Assembly (NCBI GenBank): GCA_964632945.1
Contig: CAZWCX010000106.1
Span: forward strand, 1-25,219
DNA: 25,219 bases
From: CAZWCX01 sp964632945
GTDB taxonomy: Bacteria; Planctomycetota; MHYJ01; WSZJ01; CAZWCX01
Direction: 5' to 3'
In this document: positions 7,746 to 14,421 of the stretch, in pieces
How the letters are laid out: every line of letters starts with the position of its first letter
Position numbering within the stretch: position 1 is the first letter of the stretch
Translations under genes and position numbers: made by a program
The notes under the pieces: generated by a model
The model's database searches: none
What the model was told of the DNA's origin: nothing
What the model saw: only the letters and a program-made list of their open reading frames with translations

Positions 7746-8402
7746 ATGGACGCCCCCCGCTTCCTCACCGAAGCCGATGTCCTGCGCGCCCGCGACCGCG
7801 GGGAGGCGGTGGTGGTCGATCCGGGCGCGCGCCTGACCGCAGCCGCGGCCGATGCGGCGCGGCTCTACCAGGTCACGGTGGTCCCCCACGATGCGCGCCA
7901 TCGGTGGGATTGGCGCCCCCCCGCCGGGCATGTCATCCGACTCGCGATCGCCGCCGACCACGGGGCCTTCCCGATGAAACGAGATCTCCTGCCGGCCCTG
8001 CGCGAGTGGGGGATCGAGGTCGACGACCTCGGCACCCACTCCGAAGAAGCCGTGGACTATCCGGATTTCGCCCTGGCGGTGGCGCTCGCGGTCGCGCGCG
8101 GCCGGTCCCACTGCGGGATCGTCCTCGACGGCGCCGGCATCGGATCGTGCATGGCCGCCAACAAGGTCCCCGGGGTGCTCGCCGCCAATTGCCACACCGT
8201 CGCGGCGGCCCGGAACAGCCGCGAGCACAACAACGCCAACGTCCTCACCCTGGGCGCCAAGATGATCGACCTGGCCGCCGCGGTCGAGGTCACGAAGACC
8301 TGGCTGGAAACGCCGTTCGGCGGCGGTCGCCACCAGCGCCGCGTGGACAAGCTGGTCGCCGTCGAGCGTCGCCATTTGCGGCCGGGAGCGGAACGCCCAT
8401 GA
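7746..8402 (+). CDS. RpiB/LacA-type sugar-phosphate isomerase with EutT/EutQ-like N-terminal segment
   Basis: 218 residues. Family members interconvert aldose and ketose phosphates (ribose-5-P/ribulose-5-P for RpiB). The isomerase domain starts near residue 63: AADHGAFPMK (D71, H72), a DGAGIGSCMAANK loop (128-140), then NSREHNNANVLTLGA (157-171). The catalytic Cys of classical RpiB (CGTGIG) is Asp128 here, so the chemistry may differ. Residues about 6-47 (FLTEADVLRA... GARLT) resemble the N-terminus of EutT (FITEAWLRA... RLT) and of EutQ, both BMC-associated proteins; this is from memory. ATG 7746 is chosen for its AACGGAAG upstream and because the domain follows at once. The stop overlaps the next start (ATGA), indicating translational coupling. 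Confidence 0.88.
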   Translation: MDAPRFLTEADVLRARDRGEAVVVDPGARLTAAAADAARLYQVTVVPHDARHRWDWRPPAGHVIRLAIAADHGAFPMKRDLLPALREWGIEVDDLGTHSEEAVDYPDFALAVALAVARGRSHCGIVLDGAGIGSCMAANKVPGVLAANCHTVAAARNSREHNNANVLTLGAKMIDLAAAVEVTKTWLETPFGGGRHQRRVDKLVAVERRHLRPGAERP

Positions 8403-8680
8403 ATCTCGCCCGCGTGATCGGGTCCCTCTGGGCCACCCGCAAGCAGGAGTCGTTCGAGGGGGAGCGGCTCCTGCTCGTGCGGTACCTCGACGGCGACCTC
8501 AAGCCGGTCGGCGCCCCGGCCGTGGCCGCGGACACCGTCGGTGCGGGCCCTGGCGAAACCGTCCTGATCATCACCGCCCGCGAGGGCGTCCTTGCCCTCA
8601 AAGGGGACATCGACGCGACCTGCGCGGTGGACGCCACCATCGTCGGCATCGTGGACTTCGTGCGCGACCAGATCCAGTGA
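8399..8680 (+). CDS. BMC-P vertex protein (EutN/CcmL family), second copy
   Basis: 93 residues, the minimal BMC-P size. Features: MNLARVIGSLWATRK, LLLVRYLD, ADTVGAGPGETVLIITAREG (about 44-63) and VDATIVGIVD (77-86). It has no extension, so it probably represents the plain pentamer. The ATG is within the overlapping stop of the RpiB-like gene (ATGA at 8399-8402), and the third BMC-P starts 9 bases after its stop, so all three are expected to be made together. Three divergent BMC-P genes per locus is typical of planctomycete-type BMC loci. Confidence 0.93.
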   Translation: MNLARVIGSLWATRKQESFEGERLLLVRYLDGDLKPVGAPAVAADTVGAGPGETVLIITAREGVLALKGDIDATCAVDATIVGIVDFVRDQIQ

Positions 8681-8689
8681 GGCAACTCC

Positions 8690-8992
8690 GTGATCCTTTG
8701 CCGCGTGACGGGAACGGTCGTCGCAACCCGGAAGAACCCCCACCTCGAGGGGCACCGGCTTCTCGTGGTGCAACCGGTGGACCTGCGCCTGAGCGCCCAG
8801 GGGACCGCCTTGGTGGCCCTCGACGTGGTCGACGCCGGGGAGGGGGACCTCGTCCTCGTCAACAAAGAGGGCGGGGGAGCCCGCATCGTATTCGAAAGTC
8901 AGGTCATCCCCGTTCAAGCCGTGGTGGTAGGTCTGGTCGATAATATCGAAGTAGACCCCGCCCTGGCGAAGCTGCCGGAGGGAAAGGCCTGA
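8690..8992 (+). CDS. BMC-P vertex protein (EutN/CcmL family), third copy
   Basis: 100 residues, GTG start at 8690. A GTGAGG sequence overlapping the previous stop (8677-8682) is the likely ribosome-binding site. Features: MILCRVTGTVVATRKNP, LLVVQPVD, LDVVDAGEGDLVLVNKEG (about 44-61) and PVQAVVVGLVDNIEV, then a short Pro/Lys-containing tail. It is clearly paralogous to the two upstream copies but divergent from them, so the pentamers may be of different kinds. It is followed after 19 bases by a lipoprotein gene. Confidence 0.92.
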   Translation: MILCRVTGTVVATRKNPHLEGHRLLVVQPVDLRLSAQGTALVALDVVDAGEGDLVLVNKEGGGARIVFESQVIPVQAVVVGLVDNIEVDPALAKLPEGKA

Positions 8993-9011
8993 TGGACAAG
9001 GAGGAAGGCTC

Positions 9012-9521
9012 ATGAGCAACCGTGGTCTGGGGATCATCGCACTCGTTCTCGGCGTCGGCCTGCTGCTCGGCTGTCAGCACCGTCACGGTCGCCACCCGGT
9101 GCCGGCGCAAGGCGGCCCGGTCGCCACGGCCGCTCACGGCGGCGGAGATCTCTCCGCGGCCGCGGCGCGCGATGCCGCCGACATCAAGGCGCGCGCGCGC
9201 GAGGTCGAAGCCGACATGGCGACCGCCCGGCCCGCCAAGCCCGTCGCCGCCGAGCCCGCCATGCCTGCGGCGACCGCCGAAGCGGCCGCGCCGGCCGCCG
9301 AATCGCACCCGTCCGGAACCGCCGCGCCCGTGGCCGAGGCCCCGGCCGCGCAACCGTCCGGCACCGCCGCCCCCGTCCCCGCCGCGCCGGAAGCGGTCCG
9401 CGCCACGCCCCCCCTCGACGAGGCCAAGGCCCGCCAGCAGGAAGAGCTCCGACGAATCAAAGCCGCACTCGACCAGATCGAAGCCGCCCACCGCGAACAC
9501 GATCGACGCAGGAGCCGGTAG
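9012..9521 (+). CDS. Small Ala/Pro-rich lipoprotein within the BMC operon
   Basis: 169 residues, unrecognised. The lipobox is LLG-C (C21), after a short basic start and a hydrophobic run, so it should be lipid-anchored after export. A low-complexity Ala/Pro/Glu linker follows, with PSGTAAPV twice (about 98-120). A short charged coiled-coil segment closes it (about 136-169, Lys/Arg/Gln/Glu rich). AAGGAGGAAGG upstream is the strongest ribosome-binding site in the operon. It lies 19 bases after the third BMC-P and 4 bases before DeoC, so it is cotranscribed. An exported protein among cytoplasmic shell genes is unexpected. It may be a compositional passenger, or link the operon to the envelope. 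Confidence 0.82.
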   Translation: MSNRGLGIIALVLGVGLLLGCQHRHGRHPVPAQGGPVATAAHGGGDLSAAAARDAADIKARAREVEADMATARPAKPVAAEPAMPAATAEAAAPAAESHPSGTAAPVAEAPAAQPSGTAAPVPAAPEAVRATPPLDEAKARQQEELRRIKAALDQIEAAHREHDRRRSR

Positions 9522-9525
9522 CCCC

Positions 9526-10365
9526 ATGACCGCCACCGTCCTTCCTCTCCCGGTCGCGCAACAGGGTCAATGCATGGGCTGCCCCCTCCCGGGGGCCTGC
9601 GCCACGCGCTGCCCCGATATCGTCCAGAGGATCCTGGCCGCCGGGGCCGTCCGCGTGGGCAGCATCCCCGGCGCCCAGGACCTCGTGCGCGGCCTCGCCG
9701 AAATCATCGATCACACCCTGCTCAAGCCCGATGCCGTCCGCAAGGACGTCGAAGTCCTGTGCGCGGAGGCCGACCGCTGGAAATTCGCCTCCGTGTGCGT
9801 CAACCCGGCCTGGGTCGGCACCTGCGCGCGCCTGCTCGTGCGTTCGCCCGTCAGGGTGTGCCCGTTCAGGGGCGCCCCCTCCGGCCCCCCCACCCCCGCG
9901 GACACGGCGCGCGAGTCCGGTGGCGCCCTGGACCGGGGCGCAACGGAACTGGACATGGTCGTCAACGTCGGCGCGCTCAAGTCCGGCGACCAGGCCCTGG
10001 TGGAACGCGACATCCGCGCCGTGGTCGATGCGGCCCATCACGGCACCGTGGTCAAGGTCATCCTCGAGACCGCGTTCCTCTCGGACCGCGAGAAGGTGAT
10101 CGCCTGCCAGATCGCCCGGGAGGCCGGGGCGGACTTCGTCAAGACCTCCACCGGATTCGGGCCCAGCGGCGCCACCGTCCAGGACATTCAGCTCATGCGC
10201 GCCACCGTCGGGCCCGCGATGGGCGTGAAGGCTTCCGGGGGAGTGCGCGATACCGAAACCGCCGTGGCCATGGTGCAGGCCGGCGCCACCCGTATCGGCG
10301 CCAGCGCCAGCGTCAAGATCATCGGCGGCAGAGATTCCGGCGCGCGCGGCGGGGGAAAGTACTGA
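9526..10365 (+). CDS. deoC: Deoxyribose-phosphate aldolase with Cys-rich N-terminal extension
   Basis: 279 residues; class I aldolase converting 2-deoxyribose-5-phosphate to acetaldehyde and glyceraldehyde-3-phosphate. Active-site features: IDHTLLKPDA (61-70), Asp143 in ELDMVVNVGALKSGD, Schiff-base Lys206 in VKTSTGFG, Lys235 in VKASGGVRD, and a Gly/Ser phosphate site near 257-268. About 55 residues precede the barrel, with C16-x2-C19-x5-C25-x3-C29, a possible metal or Fe-S site or docking element. The segment VCPFRGAPSG (111-120) departs from the usual VCTVxGFPxG; compensating homopolymer indels could explain it. ATG 9526 follows the lipoprotein stop by 4 bases, with AGGAG 12 bases upstream. 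DeoC and RpiB with BMC-P genes suggest acetaldehyde production inside a compartment. Confidence 0.95.
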   Translation: MTATVLPLPVAQQGQCMGCPLPGACATRCPDIVQRILAAGAVRVGSIPGAQDLVRGLAEIIDHTLLKPDAVRKDVEVLCAEADRWKFASVCVNPAWVGTCARLLVRSPVRVCPFRGAPSGPPTPADTARESGGALDRGATELDMVVNVGALKSGDQALVERDIRAVVDAAHHGTVVKVILETAFLSDREKVIACQIAREAGADFVKTSTGFGPSGATVQDIQLMRATVGPAMGVKASGGVRDTETAVAMVQAGATRIGASASVKIIGGRDSGARGGGKY

Positions 10366-10409
10366 CACGCGCCCGACCCCGCAAGTCCCGCTCACGCGAA
10401 GGCATGCCG

Positions 10410-12125
10410 ATGGTCGAAGCCCACCTCTGCAGCGCCTTGATCCTCGGCAGCCTGCCCCTCTTCGCCGTGGTGGTCGCGGCCTGGTACGGGCAACGAAGGG
10501 CGGAGGCCCGGGTGACCGTGCTCGAGGCGGAACTGCGCCGCCTCTCCACCCTGATCGAGTCCCTCTCCGCCGCCGCACCCTCCCCGACCCCGGAACCGAC
10601 CGCCATCGCGGTCGTCGAAGACGAGGACCTCAGCGTCGGCTCGAATCTGGTGTTCTCCACCCGCGAGTTTCTCGAACCGCTCACTTCCGGTCGCGGCCGC
10701 CGGCTGTTCGCGCCGCACCCGAAGTCGAAGCCGCCGCGTCCCGAAGATGTCCTTCACATGCTCTTCGGGGAAGGTGCGATGCCCGCACTCGACACCCCGG
10801 AGACCTCGTCGCTCCTGACGCCCGGCCCGGCCGTCCTTTCGGGAGAGGAGTGGTTCGGCCGCCACCTGCGGGAATTCGCCGGCGGAGCGGGGCTCCTGCT
10901 GCTGATCGGAATCCTCCTGGGCGAGACCATCCTCCACGGCGGCCCGTGGGGGCGCGTTGCCGCCTGCCTCGCAGCGGCCCTCGGCTGCATCCTGGCCGGT
11001 GCAGCCGCGGAAGGCCGCCCGGTGTTTCGCGATCTGCCGACCCGGCTCCTCACCGCGGGCTGGGTCCTCCTGCTCGCCGTCGTCCTCGCCATGGTCCACC
11101 TCCCGGCGCTGCGCGTCCTGGAGAGTCCGCACGTCGGCGCGGGCCTGCTCGGAATCGTCGGCGTCGGGACGATCATCCACTCCCTGCGCTATCGACGCCT
11201 GGGCGGACCGGCCATCGTCTTTTCCGTCCTCTACGTGGCCTTGAGCACCTACCCGATCGGACCGTGGGTCCCGATCGGCTCGGCCGCCTTGACCGCGGCG
11301 CTCCTGCTCCTCGCCGACCGCCGCGAGTTCCCGGGCTATTCGCTGCTCGGCCTGATCGCCCACTTCGCCGTGACCGCCGCCTGGATGATCGAACCGGCCT
11401 CGCTCGGCGGGGCGCGGGGCGGAGAGGTGTGGCTCCCTGCGCAGTGCGCCATCGGTGCCGTGTGGTTCCTCTTCGAACTCGCCGCCGTCCGCCGCGCCGC
11501 CGCCGACCCGCCCTCCGGATTCCGCGCGATCGACACCCTCACCGCGCTGAACCACGCGGCGCTGCTGGTCCTTTCCCACCAGTGGATGCTCACCGTCCTT
11601 CCGGAAGAACTGCCGCGGCTCTACCGGGTGCTCGGGGCCGTGCTGGCGACCAACGCCGCCGTGCGCTGGGCCTGGGAGCCCGCGCTCGGCATGTCCGGCT
11701 TCCGCATTGCCGCCGTTTCTGCCGCCCTGGCCTGGAACCTGGCGGTGTGGAATTCCCCCGATGCGCAGGGGAGAACCGGGGGATTCCTGCTTGAGTCCGC
11801 AGTCCTGCTGGGGATCTCCGCCGTCCTCCGGGACCCGGTCCTGCGCGCCGTCGGCTGGATCGTCCTGGCGGAATCGCTGGTGCGCCTCCTCTTGTGGGAT
11901 TTTTCGACCGCACCCGGCGTGCCGCTCTGGGGAAGACGTGTCCCGGCCACGCTCTGGACCTTTCCCGCCGCAGCCGCCCTGTGCGCGGCGGCGTGGCGTC
12001 TGGGCACGTCCCCGCGAACCCGAATCTTCGCTCGGGAATCGCAATGGGCGACCTGGGCACTGGGATTCGCGGCGCTCCTCGTGGTCCTCACGCTCGGTTT
12101 TCTCGTGGCGGGAGTCCGGCGCTGA
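10410..12125 (+). CDS. Polytopic membrane protein with N-terminal coiled coil (DUF2339-like)
   Basis: About 571 residues. An N-terminal membrane segment is followed by a short coiled coil (RRAEARVTVLEAELRRLSTL), a soluble linker of about 100 residues with Pro-rich acidic stretches, then about 15 closely packed hydrophobic segments to the C-terminus. This architecture recalls the DUF2339 family, whose function is unknown; the assignment rests on layout only. ATG 10410 is preferred because GAAGG lies 7 bases upstream; ATG 10404 is the alternative, two codons earlier. It starts 44 bases after DeoC, so may be cotranscribed. Transport, polymer export or a structural role cannot be told from sequence alone. 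Confidence 0.85.
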   Translation: MVEAHLCSALILGSLPLFAVVVAAWYGQRRAEARVTVLEAELRRLSTLIESLSAAAPSPTPEPTAIAVVEDEDLSVGSNLVFSTREFLEPLTSGRGRRLFAPHPKSKPPRPEDVLHMLFGEGAMPALDTPETSSLLTPGPAVLSGEEWFGRHLREFAGGAGLLLLIGILLGETILHGGPWGRVAACLAAALGCILAGAAAEGRPVFRDLPTRLLTAGWVLLLAVVLAMVHLPALRVLESPHVGAGLLGIVGVGTIIHSLRYRRLGGPAIVFSVLYVALSTYPIGPWVPIGSAALTAALLLLADRREFPGYSLLGLIAHFAVTAAWMIEPASLGGARGGEVWLPAQCAIGAVWFLFELAAVRRAAADPPSGFRAIDTLTALNHAALLVLSHQWMLTVLPEELPRLYRVLGAVLATNAAVRWAWEPALGMSGFRIAAVSAALAWNLAVWNSPDAQGRTGGFLLESAVLLGISAVLRDPVLRAVGWIVLAESLVRLLLWDFSTAPGVPLWGRRVPATLWTFPAAAALCAAAWRLGTSPRTRIFARESQWATWALGFAALLVVLTLGFLVAGVRR

Positions 12126-12179
12126 CCCGCCCCCCGGAACCAGGCGGGGAGGGGCATCCGAATCGATCCGGAGGTTTCC

Positions 12180-12758
12180 GTGCTCTACGCGTGGGCCTTT
12201 CCCAAGTTCTGCCCCCAGTGCGGCGGCGCGCTCGAAGACCGTCGCCTGACCGGAGATCACCGTCCGCGCAAGGTCTGCGCCCGCTGCGCCCACGTCTACT
12301 ACATCGGACCGAAGATCGCGGCCGGCACCGTTCCCGTCGGCGACGGCAAGGTCTGGCTCGTCCGCCGCGGCGTGGAGCCGGGATTGGGCCTGTGGAGCTT
12401 CCCGTGCGGCTACGTCGAACTCGACGAAACCCTCGAGGATGCGGCCCGGCGCGAAACCGAGGAAGAGACCGGCCTGCAGGTCCGCATCGCGGAGCTGCTG
12501 GGGATCTACACCTTTCCCGGACCGGACGGCCACATTCGCGTCGCGGTGGCGAGCTACCGGTCCGAGGTCCTGGGAGGAAGTCCTACCGCCGCAGACGACG
12601 TCGTCGAGGTGCAGGCATTCGCCCCGGACGCGATTCCCTGGGCGGAGCTCGCGTTCCACAGCAGCCACGCCGCCCTGCGAGCCTGGCTCACCCGCGCCCA
12701 TCCGGAACTGCCGCTTCCGCCGCATCGCTTCCCGGCCGACCCGCCGGGCGCCCGGTAG
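12180..12758 (+). CDS. Zinc-ribbon Nudix hydrolase
   Basis: 192 residues. An N-terminal zinc ribbon (C11-x2-C14, C33-x2-C36) precedes a Nudix fold. The Nudix box is complete: G77-x5-E83-x7-R91-E92-x2-E95-E96-x-G98. Nudix enzymes cleave nucleoside diphosphates linked to another group, such as ADP-ribose, NADH or ADP-sugars. The ribbon-plus-Nudix order recalls NADH pyrophosphatase (NudC) and related ADP-ribose enzymes, but the protein is shorter and the substrate cannot be fixed from sequence. The start is GTG 12180 with GGAGG five bases upstream. Its place between the DeoC operon and the mutase/phosphorylase genes suggests a supply of ribose-5-phosphate from ADP-ribose; this is inference. Confidence 0.92.
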   Translation: MLYAWAFPKFCPQCGGALEDRRLTGDHRPRKVCARCAHVYYIGPKIAAGTVPVGDGKVWLVRRGVEPGLGLWSFPCGYVELDETLEDAARRETEEETGLQVRIAELLGIYTFPGPDGHIRVAVASYRSEVLGGSPTAADDVVEVQAFAPDAIPWAELAFHSSHAALRAWLTRAHPELPLPPHRFPADPPGAR

Positions 12759-12819
12759 GGAGACGGGGGCCCGGCGCGGGGTGCGCCCACGGATCCGCTC
12801 CGGACAGCGCGGAAAAACG

Positions 12820-12848
12820 ATGAAAAACCCGGGGGAGGGGGGTACCAT
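12820..12848 (+). promoter_or_regulatory. Putative promoter of the phosphomutase gene
   Basis: ATGAAA (12820-12825, 4 of 6), 17-base spacer, TACCAT (12843-12848), about 45 bases before the GTG start. The same -10 hexamer serves the diguanylate cyclase. The box is flanked by GGGGG and CCCCC runs that could pair around it. Confidence 0.35.
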
Positions 12849-12899
12849 GCCCCCGCCAACCCGGAGACCGGATCGACCCCTTCTCCGCGAGAGCACGCC

Positions 12900-14288
12900 G
12901 TGGCCAGGAAGATGTTCGGGACCGCGGGAATCCGCGGCCTCACCAATCGCGAAATCACCCCCGACCTCGCGCTGCGCATCGCCCGCGCCTGGGGAGACCA
13001 CCTCGGCAACCACGGCCGGGCCGCGATCGGCCGGGATACACGCTACGGCGCCGAAATGCTCTCGGCCGCGGCCACCGCCGGACTCCTGTCCGCCGGCCTC
13101 GACGTCAGCGACTGCGGCGTGATCCCCACCGGCGGTCTTTGCACGCTCCTGCGCGACGGCAAGTACGACGGCGGGATCCTCATCACGGGGTCGCACACGC
13201 CGTGGGACCGCATCGGAATCATCTGCCTCCTTCCCGACGGAGCCTACATCCCGGATTCGATCGCCCGCAGCGTCGAGGCCCGGTACGAGGTCCTCGATAC
13301 GCAACGGAGCGACGTAGGCCCCGAGCGGATCGGCCGCGCCGGTCGTGAACCCGACCCGATCGGGCGCTACCGGAAGTCCCTGCGCGAATCCGTCGACGCC
13401 GAGAGGGTCCGCAAGGGGCGCTTTCGCGTCGTGGTCGATCCGGTCAATGGCACGGCCTCCGAAGTGTTGCCGGACGTCTTGCGGGATCTGGGCTGCGAGG
13501 TGCACCTCGTGCACGGCAAGGCCGGCCCCATGCCCGAGCGGCCGAGCGAGCCGCGCGCCCCGGTGCTCGGCGCCGCGCGCGAGAAACTCCTCCAGACCGG
13601 CGCCCACCTCGCCTGTTGCACCGACATCGACGCCGATCGCGTCTTGTTCATCGACGAGAACGGCAGCGTCCTGTCGGAAGACCTGGTCGGCGCGCTCTTC
13701 GCCGATCGTCTGTTCCGAGGCCGCCCGGGCGGCGTATGCGTCGTCCCCATCAACTCGTCCGGCCTGATCGAATGGGCGGCCGGGCGCACCGGCTTCTCCC
13801 TGGTCGATTGCCCTCCGGGACAACCCTCCACCGTCGAAGTGGTCAAGGATCGGAATGCCGACTACGCCTACGAGGAGTCCGGGAAGTACTATTTCTGCCG
13901 ACGCGCGTTGTGGTGCGACGGACTGTACGCCGCCGCGCGCATGCTGGAAATCCTCGCCGCCGAAACGGCTCCTCTGTCGGCGCTCGCGGCGCCGTACCCG
14001 ACGTTCCACCAGGTGAAACACACCGTCCATTGCGAAGACGCCGTCAAGGACCGCGCCATGGCCCGGGTGGCCGAGCGGATGCAGAAGAGCCTGCTCGATG
14101 GCCGCCGCAAGGACGTCACGCTCGACGGATTCAAGCGGGTGTACGAGGACAACGCCTGGCTGCTCCTGCGCAAATCCGGCACCGAGCCCCTCATCCGGGT
14201 ATACTCGGACGCGATGACCCGTCCGCGCGCGGAAGCGCTCGTGCGCGCGGGCGAAGAGCTCTTGAGACAGGCGATGGCCGACGGATAA
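12900..14288 (+). CDS. Phosphohexomutase-superfamily enzyme (phosphomannomutase / phosphoglucosamine mutase / phosphopentomutase-like)
   Basis: 462 residues. Alpha-D-phosphohexomutases move a phosphate between C1 and C6 (or C5) through a phosphoserine. All four motifs are visible: FGTAGIRG (6-13); phosphoserine loop LITGSHTP with Ser98, instead of TASHNP; metal loop DIDADR (242-247); sugar loop EESGK (325-329), instead of ExSGH; and the phosphate site RKSGTEP near residue 425. The variants leave the substrate open. Archaeal phosphopentomutases belong to this superfamily, and the neighbours (nucleoside phosphorylase, DeoC, RpiB) would fit a ribose-1-P to ribose-5-P role. A cell-envelope precursor role (mannose-P, glucosamine-P) is equally possible. 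The start is GTG 12900; ATG 12912 is the alternative. Confidence 0.92.
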   Translation: MARKMFGTAGIRGLTNREITPDLALRIARAWGDHLGNHGRAAIGRDTRYGAEMLSAAATAGLLSAGLDVSDCGVIPTGGLCTLLRDGKYDGGILITGSHTPWDRIGIICLLPDGAYIPDSIARSVEARYEVLDTQRSDVGPERIGRAGREPDPIGRYRKSLRESVDAERVRKGRFRVVVDPVNGTASEVLPDVLRDLGCEVHLVHGKAGPMPERPSEPRAPVLGAAREKLLQTGAHLACCTDIDADRVLFIDENGSVLSEDLVGALFADRLFRGRPGGVCVVPINSSGLIEWAAGRTGFSLVDCPPGQPSTVEVVKDRNADYAYEESGKYYFCRRALWCDGLYAAARMLEILAAETAPLSALAAPYPTFHQVKHTVHCEDAVKDRAMARVAERMQKSLLDGRRKDVTLDGFKRVYEDNAWLLLRKSGTEPLIRVYSDAMTRPRAEALVRAGEELLRQAMADG

Positions 14289-14421
14289 TCGCCCGCGGCA
14301 GAGCCCGGACTTCCCGCGCCGTCGGCCGGGGAATCCGCGCGCGACGGCGCGGTCCTGTTCCGCCGCCGCCCGCCGGACCTCCGATGCCCGGGCGCCGCCA
14401 CCCGCGAGGAGACCCGATTCC

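Noticed and set aside
9280..9390. Repeated GCC/CCG-rich units as a possible CRISPR or tandem repeat
   Set aside because: They encode the Ala/Pro linker of the lipoprotein; only the PSGTAAPV unit is duplicated and spacing is irregular.
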